DNA of 64,000 nucleotides from the NCBI GenBank assembly GCA_964016875.1, contig OZ024722.1:18358576-18422575 (forward strand). The letters are read 5' to 3'. A program made the translations under genes and the position numbers. This document shows, in pieces, positions 20,324 to 30,891 of the stretch (the first letter of the stretch is position 1; each line of letters opens with the position of its first letter). The notes beneath the pieces are model-generated. The model made no database searches. It saw only the letters and a program-made list of their open reading frames with translations, and had not been told where the DNA came from. The DNA is from Fallopia convolvulus. Its lineage: Eukaryota > Streptophyta > Magnoliopsida > Caryophyllales > Polygonaceae.

Positions 20324-21899
20324 ATGAAAGGAACTACTTAAAGGAGAATCTCCAAAGATGAATTTAAAACTCTTTGTTTGAACAAACTTTTTGCCCGCCT
20401 CATAAAGCCCCTGACTACCACCTTAACCTTTTTGCCCATTACAAAGAAATACTCATAATGGATAAACCTTATCTTCTTACTTGTAGAAATTAGGAAATTC
20501 TCTTAGACTACCCTAAAACTAGGGATTTATTTACTGAATAATTACTCAGCTAATTAGGAGACCAAATTACTGATTTTTTGGTTTCCTAAAATAAGTTTTC
20601 AATGGTTTAGCTTTTTGTGGAATCTTAACCTAAGCTGTGATGGCATGAATGGTTCAATCTTTCCCATGAAATGAATCTGCAGAGAAAGCTGGATAGTAGT
20701 TTTAGCAATCAAGACGTTCCATTAACATCACCTAAAGAAAGCACAGATTCACCAAGTTAACTTTATGGGAATAAGAGATAATTTGGGGGGGGGGGGAAAT
20801 CAGTGATAAAGAAGGATGATTTTGGAACTTCTATAATTTAATTGTCTTCCACTCTTCCTTGAACACGACAAGGCAAAACCCAATGCACACGAACACCGGA
20901 ACACGGATGGATAAGTATTAGTAATTATTAAATTGCATCATGGTTGGGGATATGATTTGTGTGCACGAGAAAGAGATTGAAATGAGACAATCAAAGGCTT
21001 CCCCATGAAGACACACTGCACAGCTTATTATGAGGTTTGTATGCATGTGTTCAATCTCTTGTACGGAGTATAAATTTTCATCATAGCAATTATTATATCC
21101 CTAGAACGTGTTCATCTTGTGTTTGTCAGCACAGATGAAGGTTGGCCATTGGAGTGTGTTAGGTCAATTGTAAATCTCACATCGGAAATAGCCTAGTATA
21201 TATGATAGATACGCTACTCTTCTTATTGCCAAGGAATCCTGCTAAGCTTATGTAATTGACTCGAAGTTGTAAAAAAATTCCATTTGAAAGACTCACACGT
21301 CAAAACCAGGTGTGCGAACTGAACATAACCAAAACAAAACTCTAGCAAACCAGTGGGCAACAAAAAAAGAAAAGAAAATTCGACGATTCACAATAGGGAA
21401 GCTTGAAACATCTACAATACAAGCTACTATATTGTTGCATTTTTTGGATAATCAAACACATCAATTTCATAATGCCATTTATATGAAAATATGCAAGAAG
21501 AGAAATAAATAAATAATTTACACTACAGGAGGCCTCCTCGGGTGAAAATCTCCAGATCAAGGCATTCCTTTGAAGAAGCACATTAAAAGGAAAAAATTTG
21601 ACACCAAGAGATGAAACTCAGCTACGTTCATCTCCATCTTTTTCTTTTACCTCTATCAATCCGTGACAAACGATGAAGCCTTGGAACTGGAAAAAATGGC
21701 ACTCAATCTTGTAACCATTTGCTTAAAACACAAGATCACTCAAACATCATATGTACATACTCTAAAACAACTAACACCAAAGGTCTGTCGTCGCTTTTTA
21801 CCTTGTCATTGTTTTCTAAGATAATCTCAATACTTAGAAATCCAGGTCCGGCGATACAAACATGGCTGTGCTTTCTTCAGAGAAAATATATGAAGATTC
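20324..21899. other. Intergenic DNA and probable 3' UTR of the host gene
   Basis: No gene is recognised. The lower part may contain the remains of the 5' LTR of the Reina-like element. There is a G12 run at 20785-20796. The segment 20884-21062 is a diverged copy of 22750-22936 inside the intron of the host gene. The few hundred bases before 21899 are expected to hold the 3' UTR of that gene (transcribed toward lower coordinates), but I see no decisive polyadenylation signal. Confidence 0.5.
20884..21062. repeat. Non-coding duplicated segment, copy 1
   Basis: It shares an ordered series of words with 22750-22936: AATTGCATCA, TGGTTGGGGA, AGATTGAAA, GCTTCCCCATGAAGACACAC, AGGTTTGTATG/AGGTTTGTGTG. 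Overall similarity is about 75% by eye, with indels. It lies downstream of the host gene. Its nature is unknown. Confidence 0.65.
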
Positions 21900-24513
21900 T
21901 CAGCTGGGTTGATGAAGATTGGAAGAATTTCTGTTGGGATTCCAATACTGATTTTGTTGGTGTTGGGGCCACCGGATGCGCTCTGGTGGACATGGAATCG
22001 GAGCTGGGTGGGCGATGAATGTCGGGATTTCTTCGCCGGGCATTAGCACTGAAACCCCTTTGGTGTACACCGTCATCTGATAAGAATCACAACATTGAAA
22101 ATTAATTCCCAATTAATGCATACATTTTCAGCAGAGGATCAAGGCATTCCCAAACAAGGGTTAATAACTTTACATGTAAAGATTGCTGACATTTCTCAAG
22201 AAATATGAGCTCTATGACTAAAGATTTGTGTTTTAGTTGATCACTGCATTTCTACTGCAGATTGTAGTCCTAATACTAATTGATCTGATTTTGTTTTTTA
22301 AGTTCATGAGGATTTGAAGAGAGACTCCAAACAAAACATTAACGGATGTGACAGATTTACTGTAGTTAGAAGATCACCACAAAGGGGATGAGATTAATCA
22401 AAGAAAAAGAAGCTGGCAAGTGATACAAGCAGAGGAACAACTTCCATCACAAATATCAGTGTCACATTAAATCATGTTGAATTCATCAAGTTTCTTGGAC
22501 AGTGACAGATTTACTAAGACAAATTCATTGATAATGATAATTTCATAGCTCTGAATTTTCATCCAAGGGTAGTATGTTTGATTATATCACTATTATACTA
22601 GTGTATTTTCTAAGTATGTAAAAGTATAATTTCACCTGATAATTAGCTGTAATGATACCAGAACTCAAAAATGCTTATACAGTACTTTATAGTGAATTAA
22701 AGTATAGTTGGGGCGTCGGTGTTGGATAAGAAAGAAGACAGATGCAAACCAAACAACAAACATGAACACGGGGGGCACATGATTGGAAAGTATTAATTGC
22801 ATCACCTCCCCCACATGGTTGGGGACAGGATTTTTGCATCACAAACAGATTGAAAGGAGACAGTCAAGGCTTCCCCATGAAGACACACTACACTGCTTAT
22901 AATTAGGTTTGTGTGTGTGGGTGTTTACAACGGTGGGGCTCTTGATTATGAAATTGTAGGTGAACAAGCCACAAACAAAGGCCCCCATTGCTTGAAACAT
23001 GTCTTCTTCCCCATCTGTAACCATAATTGTTACATGATGTACAAGTAGGAAGATTTAAGCCACCTTCCCATGTGATACTTTGAGAATCAGCTTTTGAGCT
23101 TTTTCAATTGTGTGATAGAGATGTCTATGTTTGGCATGACATTTTTATTTTAAGAGCTTCTCCATTTGGTGTTTAGCTTATAAGCGCTTGAAAAAACAAC
23201 AACAACAACAACAACAACAATATCTACCCATGGTCTATGTTACCCGGAAACTCTAATAGGACAGCGATTCCCATTTCTGTAACCTTGAGCATGTCTTCTA
23301 AATAAAGCTTTTTTAATATAAGCTAAATTTAAAAGCTTATTCATATAATTATGGAAAACTCAGTAGCCAAAAATTTAAACCAATATTTCAGCTACCCAAA
23401 ATAGTAATATTGCTAGATTACAAGTGTGGCATGCCAAGCAGACTCCAAAGGATCCAACTCCAATCCTATTTTGTCTTCTCTATTTTAGGTATTTGAACAT
23501 GCTTTTACTGCTTGGTAACTTTTGGGGGTGCTATCTAATTGAATCTGTAAGATAAAGATGGCATTCAACTTTACTTGCCCCAGTCACATGGCAATGCTGA
23601 TTTCATTCAGTAACAGGCACACTTATCAGACACACAAATGTTTAGTTTCCATTCAAACAAAGAAAAAACCCAAATGAACTTAAAACTGATGAAAGTTTTA
23701 CAGTAAATGCAACAGTGTGAAATACTGTAAAAACACACACAATTGAAAGTTATAGAGAACAAAAACAAATTGAGAAAAAAAAAAAGCATCAAAACCTTGT
23801 CAGAAGCAATCAACACAGGTGAAGGACACATTTATTGTATTTCCAAAGCTTACTATAGAGCAAATGTATTTTCAGAAAGTTCAGATCTTTTACACTGTGC
23901 CAATGTGCCATCATGTGAAATTGAGCCCAAAAATAAGAAAAAACAGTGATGAGACTTGCACAGTAAAAACAGAACGCAGAAAAATTTTCACAATTACCTG
24001 TAGAAAACACCAACTACAAACCAAAAAGAAAGAAAGCACATTCTATTCCACCACAATAATTACCTTGCAGTACTAAAATGAACCAATTAAAAACAAGAAC
24101 CCTTCATTTATGTAGCAATAATTGCATCATTAGTAAAGTAAAGTACTGACCTTGGGAGAGGGGAAGCCGCCGAGCTTGGGATTGAAGCCCGGGCTCAAGT
24201 GATGGAAGCCCGGAGGAGGCCCGGACTGGAGGTCATCCCCCTGGCGGCGGAGGCGGCGAGGGGCGGGGGAGGAAGGGTGTTGGGGGGTGGAGGAGGAGGT
24301 GGGGCGGAGGAAGCGCTCGAAGATGGCCATGACTAGGAACATGGAGATGAGGATGGCGGTGGCCACGAACCCAAACGACACCGCATTGACTGAGCTGTCG
24401 AAGCTGCTCCAGCGCTGTTGCTGGTGGGGGTCGTCGGATGCGCTGCCCTCCGCCGCGCCCGGTAACGGTGGAGGGGAGCAAGATGTGCATAAAACGGTAC
24501 TCACAATGCCCAT
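21900..24513 (-). CDS. Plant single-span membrane protein of unknown function (two exons)
   Basis: Exon 1 is 24513-24151 (ATG to CCAAG/GTCAGT) and exon 2 is 22076-21900 (CTTATCAG/ATG to TGA). Both junctions fall at codon boundaries, giving a 179-residue protein. Residues 1-40 are short, Ser/Pro-rich and acidic. Residues about 44-69 (AVSFGFVATAILISMFLVMA) are one strong membrane helix. Then follow an ERFLRP juxtamembrane stretch and a Pro/Ser/Arg-rich tail. Exon 2 has a conserved-looking VSVLMPGEEIPTFIAHPAP and PCPPERIRWP block. I recognise this arrangement from plant proteins annotated only as hydroxyproline-rich or uncharacterised membrane proteins; no biochemical role is claimed. It is the only intact, intron-containing host gene in the window. 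Codon usage is GC-rich in exon 1, unlike the AT-rich surroundings. Confidence 0.85.
22077..24150 (-). other. 2,074-bp intron of the host gene
   Basis: Bounded by GTCAGT and CTTATCAG on the - strand. It contains no convincing coding sequence. It holds the second copy of the duplicated segment (22750-22936), a (CAA)n microsatellite at 23196-23220, and otherwise AT-rich DNA. Confidence 0.8.
22750..22936. repeat. Non-coding duplicated segment, copy 2 (inside the intron)
   Basis: Partner of 20884-21062 in the same orientation, about 1.9 kb away. The best-conserved word is GCTTCCCCATGAAGACACAC, and a GT-rich microsatellite replaces the end. It lies wholly within the intron. Confidence 0.65.
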
Positions 24514-24755
24514 TCTTCGGGTTTAATCGGGTAATTTTGTGTGCTTTTTTTTGGGGGGGTGGGGGTGAAAAATGGAAATTTTAGAATTAGAATTGGAATT
24601 GGAGTTGAGTAAAGTGGTGTGGAGGAGAGGAGGAAGAGGAGGAGAGTGGAAAAATAAAAAAGTGTGGAGTTTGGGAATTTGGAAGGACTCGGGGAGGTGT
24701 TTGTTTGGTTTTGATTCTCGGAGCTACCTTGTTTCTCGTGCCCTGCCTACACATT
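24514..24755 (-). promoter_or_regulatory. 5' UTR and proximal promoter of the host gene
   Basis: On the - strand the 200 bp ahead of the ATG are strongly CT-rich (CTCCTCCTCTTCCTCC-type tracts). This is common for plant core promoters and 5' leaders. The G-rich + strand run at 24548-24566 is part of it. Confidence 0.55.
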
Positions 24756-24763
24756 ATTATATA
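24756..24763 (-). promoter_or_regulatory. Candidate TATA box
   Basis: TATATAAT on the - strand lies about 245 bp before the start codon, followed by a CT-rich stretch. The transcription start would be expected some 30 bp downstream. The placement is inferred only from sequence. Confidence 0.5.
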
Positions 24764-24881
24764 CACATGAATAATTTTTCATTTCTTTTAAAGAAAAAAA
24801 AATCCCTGTCATTTATATAGTCAAATATTTTAGAATAATTGTCATCACAAATACTCCATATATTATATTTAAAATATAATA

Positions 24882-25124
24882 CTCTCTCCGTTTTATAATA
24901 CTTGTATTTTTACCTATTTACACACTTATTAACAAAGTCATCAAAAATATTATTATACCCACAATTATTATTTAACTTTTTTACTTTATTGAAAACTACT
25001 ACTAAAAACCTATTAATTATTATAAGGGTAAATTTGTAAAGTAAAGACCAAAAGAGCAAAAGAGACATGTATTTTGAAACATAAATTGAAGGTTAAAAAG
25101 ACATGTGTTGTGAAACAGATGGAG
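24882..25124. mobile_element. Stowaway-like MITE 1
   Basis: The left end CTCTCTCCGTTTTATAATAC and the inverted right end CTCCATCTGTTTCACAACAC are related terminal inverted repeats flanked by TA. They match those of the MITE at 48252-48505 (CTCCCTCCGTTTCACAATAC). The interior is AT-rich and non-coding. It lies about 370 bp upstream of the host gene start codon. Confidence 0.8.
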
Positions 25125-25275
25125 TATATGGAAGGATGTATAAAACAACTGTGTGTATAATTTTTAGTAATCAATTATATGTATGTTTTTAATTATTATT
25201 ATTATTATGTATTATTTGTTTTTTAATATTTTCAATTAGCTAAAATGCTATTTCATTGTAAGATAGTGTTTATAA

Positions 25276-25639
25276 CTCCTTCCGTCCCCTTTTGTTTGTC
25301 CTAAAGGACACTTTTTACGCATATTAAGAAAATGTATAAAGTAGTATTGGTAAATGGAATAGTTAGATAATATGAATAAAAATTATAAAGTAGTATTGAT
25401 AAATAGAAAAATAGTATTGGTAAATGGGATTAAATATGGATAGTTTTGTAATTTAATGAATATAAAAAGTTGAAAAGAGATAAAGTAGATGAGAAAGTTG
25501 GATAAAATGAATAAAAAGGATATTTGATTGAGGTAATATATTAAGAAAAATGTAGATGTAAAAGGAAAGAAAGAAAGTATGACAAACAAAAGGGGACGAC
25601 GGAAATGGAAAGTGGACAAACAAATGGGGACAAAGGGAG
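25276..25639. mobile_element. Stowaway-like MITE 2
   Basis: The left end is CTCCTTCCGTCCCCTTTTG and the inverted right end is CTCCCTTTGTCCCCATTTG, with TA on the right flank. The right end carries two tandem copies of the terminal word (GACAAACAAA.GGGGAC at 25581-25597 and 25615-25633). This suggests a small internal duplication or one end inserted into another. Confidence 0.75.
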
Positions 25640-25883
25640 TATGTTTTTTATTCTATTTTTATTCTATCTACGGATGGATAAAATTTCGGACAACTTGCGG
25701 GATAAGCAAGAGTAGATCGACCGACCTTATGTACAAGGATATCGGGTTTCTCCTATAAATACGGTAAACTTTGTTTGCAGAATATACAAAGTGCAATTGA
25801 GACCCTTACTAACTTGGGTGTCTTTGAGGAGTAGAAGTTTCAAACGTGACCCTCGAATATCTTGACGAATTTTTGCACTAACA
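25640..25883 (+). repeat. 5'-truncated LTR of a relic Tat-like element
   Basis: The TATA-like CCTATAAATACGG (about 25752-25764), a CTAACTTGGGTGTC phrase and a TAACA end next to a primer-binding site mark the right part of an LTR. Its left part is missing where MITE 2 ends. Confidence 0.55.
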
Positions 25884-25900
25884 ATTAGCGTTGTTCGTGG
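25884..25900 (+). other. Degenerate primer-binding site
   Basis: ATTAGCGTTGTTCGTGG is a decayed version of the ATTGGCGCCGTCTGTGG site of Tat elements. C-to-T and G-to-A changes explain most differences. Confidence 0.6.
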
Positions 25901-26013
25901 AAAACGGATACAAAAATCCATGAATTTTCCAATGTAATTTGAACTTTAGCCATGGAAATGATTTATGAAGAGAAATCAACAACTCCTAGCGTAGAAGAAA
26001 CCACCAACGCACG

Positions 26014-26828
26014 ATGAGGAAGCCAACAACGACCAAATCACGTCAAGAGGCACCGAAAATCCGACCAAAACCGGACATGGTCAAACGGTGGCAGTGGCGC
26101 GAAATGCCACAAATGACAAACACCGAAGCCGAGACGACCGACCACCAGCACAATGGCGATGATGGCAGCAACAAAGGCGACTGCGACAACGGTGATGCAG
26201 ATTGTGACGGTGGAGGACTCGCACCGAACAATGCCCACAACCGTCGATTAGCTGGGGCGCCGCATACCATTCGATAACCAACTAGGGCAGCGAGGCCCTA
26301 ACGGTAGACGGTGATGGTATCGCACACTGATCACAACCCAAGAGAAGAACAAAGACAACAATAGTGGTCGCTAGTGACACGCGAGGGAGCGTTGCATACC
26401 ATGATTGGGATGGTGGTATCAGTACCTCGACAATATTGGAAGTCATATGCAATGAAGAAATTATAGCAACCTTACGAACGACCATGCAGAATTTTGAACA
26501 AGCAAGGGCTGACCAAGCCCTCATATTAGCTCAATTGCAAGATGCACTCAAAGAGATTGATTGTCTCAAATATACAATAGAAAAGGCTCAAGGAAAGCGA
26601 CTCGTGAATGAAACTGAAACAGTTAACAATGGGCGCCGATTGGCTAGCGTCAAAGAAGTTGGAGATGAATACCATGAACACGAATCCTTTGATTCAAGTG
26701 GTAGAGCGAATCGAGTAGAGAGGTATCTAGACTACGATGGCGATCGCATGGCGTCCAGAGGGTGTAAATATCATTGTGATCCGAACCAGAGAGATGCCAT
26801 AACTGACCAAGATGAAGAGCCATCTTGA
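26014..26828 (+). pseudogene. gag: gag remnants of the relic Tat-like element
   Basis: Two open stretches (26014-26277 and 26364-26828, in different frames) encode hydrophilic sequence. The second has an Ala/Gln/Leu coiled coil (LRTTMQNFEQARADQALIL, LQDALKEIDCL), comparable to the N-terminal Gag coiled coil of the element at 820. The capsid-like domain with its WF...W pattern is not seen, so gag is deleted internally. Confidence 0.6.
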
Positions 26829-26933
26829 AAGAAAGCCATATGGACTTGGATTGTCCAAGTGGTCAATGTTGTCTTTCATAAGAATGATTAGTAGACAAGG
26901 GTCAAACGCCGCAAAGCTTGTCATGATCTATAA

Positions 26934-27480
26934 GTGATGAAAGTACAAGATATCGAATCGGGAGATCTCCAAGTGGATTGGAGCAAGGACATTGTGTTTA
27001 GAATGGGATATCTTGCTACTATCCAGGTGCCTCACAATGATCCCCTGGTTCTAACAGTTGATATCACTAATTTCAAAATGAAGAGAGTTTTGATAGACTT
27101 TGGGAGTTCATTGGACATTATGTATTATGAAGTGTTCAAACTCTTAGGAAAGAATCAAGATGACATAGTTCCCATTTCGATACAGCTCATGAGCCTTGGT
27201 GGATATCTTATTTTTCCACTAGGGTGCTTTAAGGAGAATGTGAGTTTGCCAAGGAAGGAAATAAAGGTCGAGTTTATTGTGGTGGATGTGTCATCACCTT
27301 ACAACCTGATTTTGGAAAGACCTTGCATTCATGCTATGGAGGCGGTTCCATCAACCTTCCATCAAATGATTCAATTTTGAGCAAGAGGAACCACAGTTCA
27401 GGTGCGGGCAAATCAAGCAGAGACTTGTCTATGCTTGCTAAAGGAGGCAGCGAATACTGCTTGTGTGCATGATAGGAGGT
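26934..27480 (+). pseudogene. Protease remnant of the relic Tat-like element
   Basis: VLIDFGSSLDIMYYEVFKLL contains the protease active-site segment with Phe between Asp and Gly. SSPYNLILERPCIHAMEAVP corresponds to the conserved ILGRPWLHAM segment, with G-to-E and W-to-C changes. The frame stops at 27378-27380, and decayed homology may run to about 27480. RT and all later domains are absent. Confidence 0.8.
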
Positions 27481-28009
27481 GGACGGAGGGCGGAATAGGC
27501 TCGGCCGAGGGCTGTATGCGACGTACATGAGCTCAAATTCTAGGGGCTCACTTTTAGGTTGCATGTTAGACAAGGCACTCTTTTCCCACGTGATTTTGAT
27601 CAGGCCCTTAAAGTTTGCATTATTGTCTAGGTCATTTTAGTATGGTCTAGGCCTTTAAAGTTTGCATTATTGAAATAGAAAAGTTGAGACCGAGAGGATA
27701 TAAAAATAATAGGAGATTGATTAATTGAATATATTGATTGTTCACGCAAGATCCCTAGGATTGGACTTGAGAAATATTTGCGCGAGAGCGACTTAATTTT
27801 TCTTGTGAATTTCTTAACTATCGTAGTTATTTTAGGGTTTGTGTAATTTTAGCGGAGCGCGAAAGCGGATGCTGACTTTATTTTTCCCTGATCTCTAAAG
27901 AGCTTTAAGTATCTAAATTAGACTTGCTTTGTGTGATAGTGACTGCTAGTCGAGTTTAGGTACATACACTTATCATCTGAGAGGAGTTAGTGTTTACCTT
28001 AGATAGTTG
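27481..28009 (+). other. Non-coding DNA, possible LTR fragment, left of the solo LTR
   Basis: No gene. AGGCC(C)TTTAAAGTTTGCATTATTG-type words occur twice, at about 27602-27626 and 27648-27670. The stretch 27690-28009 joins 30892 onward once the solo LTR is removed. The rejoined sequence ends with TTGTGAGATCGACACTTGAG and CTTGCGGGTTAG, which look like the 3' part of an Athila-type LTR. Confidence 0.4.
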
Positions 28010-30891
28010 TGTAACACCCCGACTTAACGTCGGGGCATTACTTGGTAGGTTGACCCTAACGGGTCCTACCTGAACTGGTTAACAACTAGAATACCTAGAC
28101 CTTGCAACTCGGGCACGACAAGAAAACTATTTAAAACATCCAACTGTCGTTCAACAAACACATTTTCAATAATGTCATGCATGAGTTCCCAAACGTCTAG
28201 TCAAGTCACATCCAACACTAGAAATCCGCTAATAGTCAACAAAAGGGTGCAATATCCAAAACAAATAACGAAGCTAAACGGAACTCTCAACCCACTCTGA
28301 AACCTAGTGACACGCGTCAACGATCCGCTGCAGCATCTGGCCTAGGCTCCAACACGGGACCTGTATGAGTACCTGGAACTGAAAAATAAGTCCCCGAGGG
28401 GTCAGCTATTATCCTAGGCAAGCTAGATAACAAGCGGCAAATGTAAGACGTTTGAAAAACAACAATTAGCCAACAACATAACCTTTAACAAGTAAATTGA
28501 ACAAAACATAATAGGCCAACACACACATTTCCACAACCTAAAGAATAGGTGAAAGGAAAGGTAACGAGACATACCAACAATCAAACTAACAGGCACAAAA
28601 GTAAAGCATTTGTAATAATAACAAACACTTCGACATTCAACAAATAAAGGGAAGTACAACGAAACAAGCAATTCATCAAGCGTAGCAAGAATTCACAAGG
28701 TCGAACACCAACTAAGTAATCACACACACGCACACAACAAAACCATTCACAATCCTATTGGGAAATGCCATTCTCCCTTCCACCACCGCATTCCCATCTA
28801 CGGCGCTAACTCCCTACGCCCGAGTGCAGAGGCAGGCCCTCTCACTTTTCATACACGTCATCCTTCCAACCCCTGGTCAAGCCTCCACTGGAGCACTTGC
28901 CAAAAACAAGCAATCGATTTTTTATTTTTAAAGGGGCCCGGCTGACACACGACCATGGCTAGACGCCTCTTCGCCACCGACAATCGTCGCACATGATCGT
29001 GCCGGTTACACCGCCAACACAGAGAAAGCGATACTATTTCTTTTACGAGAAAACGTTTGAAATGGAAAGCGCATCACATCATGCGTGAAAACATTTCACA
29101 TGGAAAACATACGTTCGGGACTAACTCCCAAAACCAATCTCACAATCACGACATGAATCTAACAAGACTAGAATAAAGCCGAGCAAGTCGAGAACGACTT
29201 ACCTGGAAGGCGTTCCTCGAATGAAGTAAGAAACGCGTCGAAACTAAAGACCTACGAACCATAACGTTCACGATTAATTGACTAACCGCGAGAAGTAGCT
29301 TTCGATTCTAGGCAAGCATAACTATAATGATTTCGCCAAATGCGAGCCACTATACTACCATGGTATCTAAACACATGCGATGTTGCATAGGTTCTATTAT
29401 TTTAACCGAAATCAAAAGCACCAACTCGAGATTCGACATCAAACTACTTTTATTAGCAAACTAAGATTTCATAACTTAGAGTTAGACGTCACTAAACTTA
29501 TAAGTTCGAAGGTAACAAATTTTAAGGTCCACATTCCAAGGTGGAAACATCAATTCTCAACTTAGTGCAAATACAAACATGCATATATGTTATTCGATGT
29601 TTATAATGCCGACTTCTAACTTAGCATCCAAATTCAAAGCCTCCCAACAGAGGAGGTTACCACAAAACCGATTGAGTGCTCAATACAAATCAAACGGAGG
29701 CCCACATACAAATTTATAAATGCAAAGGAAACATTATAAATACAATTCACCAGCAACATTCGAATAAAATTATATTAACAAATACAATGCAAGGTCACGC
29801 ACTCAATAATGTGTATATATAAAAAAAACCATTCACTCACAACATTACAACAACATTCAAAGCTAACTCAAGGCATAATCAAGACATCAACCATTCATCA
29901 TATTGAAATACAAATCACCAACTACTAGATTACAAGGCAATAGTTCATCAGAAGGAGCAATCAAAGGAACGAGAAAGGGCAAAAGCCTTTACCGAAGGCA
30001 CGAGCTGTCTAGGTCTCAGTTGAACTTCGGCAAGGCTCGAATGGGAATCCTGAACGGTCACACTCTCGACAAGGGTCGATTCCGGCGACTTTCCCCGACC
30101 AGATTTCCTTTTACACGCTTTGTGCTTCTCAAGTTGTTGACAATGTACTGCAAGTCTGCAACAAATTGGTCTTGTTCAACAGTGGCGAGTTCGACGGGGC
30201 AGAGTAGTCCGGTGAGGTGAGGAGGTGTCGGTGGACTTGTAGTGCGATCCGGGCGACAACTATTGCGACCGGCAACGTTTACCGATCGACGAGGGAAAAA
30301 GGAGAACGACACTCCTTACCGCCGATGGACAAAGACGAGCCCGAATCAAGGGTGTGCGACGAGCTTAGGGGTGACAACGACTGTAGATAGCTATCAGAAG
30401 GAGATCTCATAAAAGGACACGAAGAAGAAGGCAGGAATGGAGAGGAGAAAAGGAAGGATTAGCTCCCTTACCGGCGGTCACTCAACACAGCTCGGCGCGG
30501 CGGCGAGCTCGGAGTGCGACTTCCATTTGGCTGAGCACTTCCACGATGCGTCTCCGACATTATCTAAGGACGAGGGTGAAAAGTTAGGGAGGCGCGAAGA
30601 CGATGACAGCGACGATGGCCGAGGTTGCACCATCTTCCGGTGGACCTCACTTGAACTTCCTTCTCTTGCTCTGGTAAGTTGGAGCGGCACACAAGGAAAT
30701 CAGAGGTAAGATAGAAGTTATTAGGGCAAAGGAAGATGTAGAGAAAGGAGGTGGGCTTAAAGGAGGTGGGTTAGGGTTTTGGGCTTTTCGGCCCAATCAA
30801 CAAGGAAAGGTAAAAATTGTGATAAAAAGGAGAGAAATTGAGACAGATGAATTTGTTTTCGCGTTTTCGGAAACCCGAGTATTACAAGTTG
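28005..30891 (+). repeat. 2.9-kb solo LTR with 5-bp target duplication
   Basis: 28010-30886 (2,877 bp) starts TGTAACACCCCGAC and ends GAGTATTACA. Perfect AGTTG duplications lie at 28005-28009 and 30887-30891. The first bases form an inverted repeat (CCCCGAC...GTCGGGG). The TGTAACACCCC start and large size suggest a Tekay/Del-type chromovirus LTR. It contains no internal coding domain, PBS or polypurine tract, so it is a recombination product. Small open stretches at 29903-30700 have no recognisable protein. Confidence 0.88.

Noticed and set aside
24233..24526. Other open frames overlapping exon 1 of the host gene
   Set aside because: They are shadows of a GC-rich exon. Only the 24513 frame has a matching splice donor, a membrane helix and an in-phase second exon.
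29903..30709. Several open frames of 70-105 codons on both strands in the 2.9-kb solo LTR
   Set aside because: None has a recognisable motif, they overlap on both strands and they lie within a TSD-flanked LTR. A captured fragment remains possible, but no gene can be supported.
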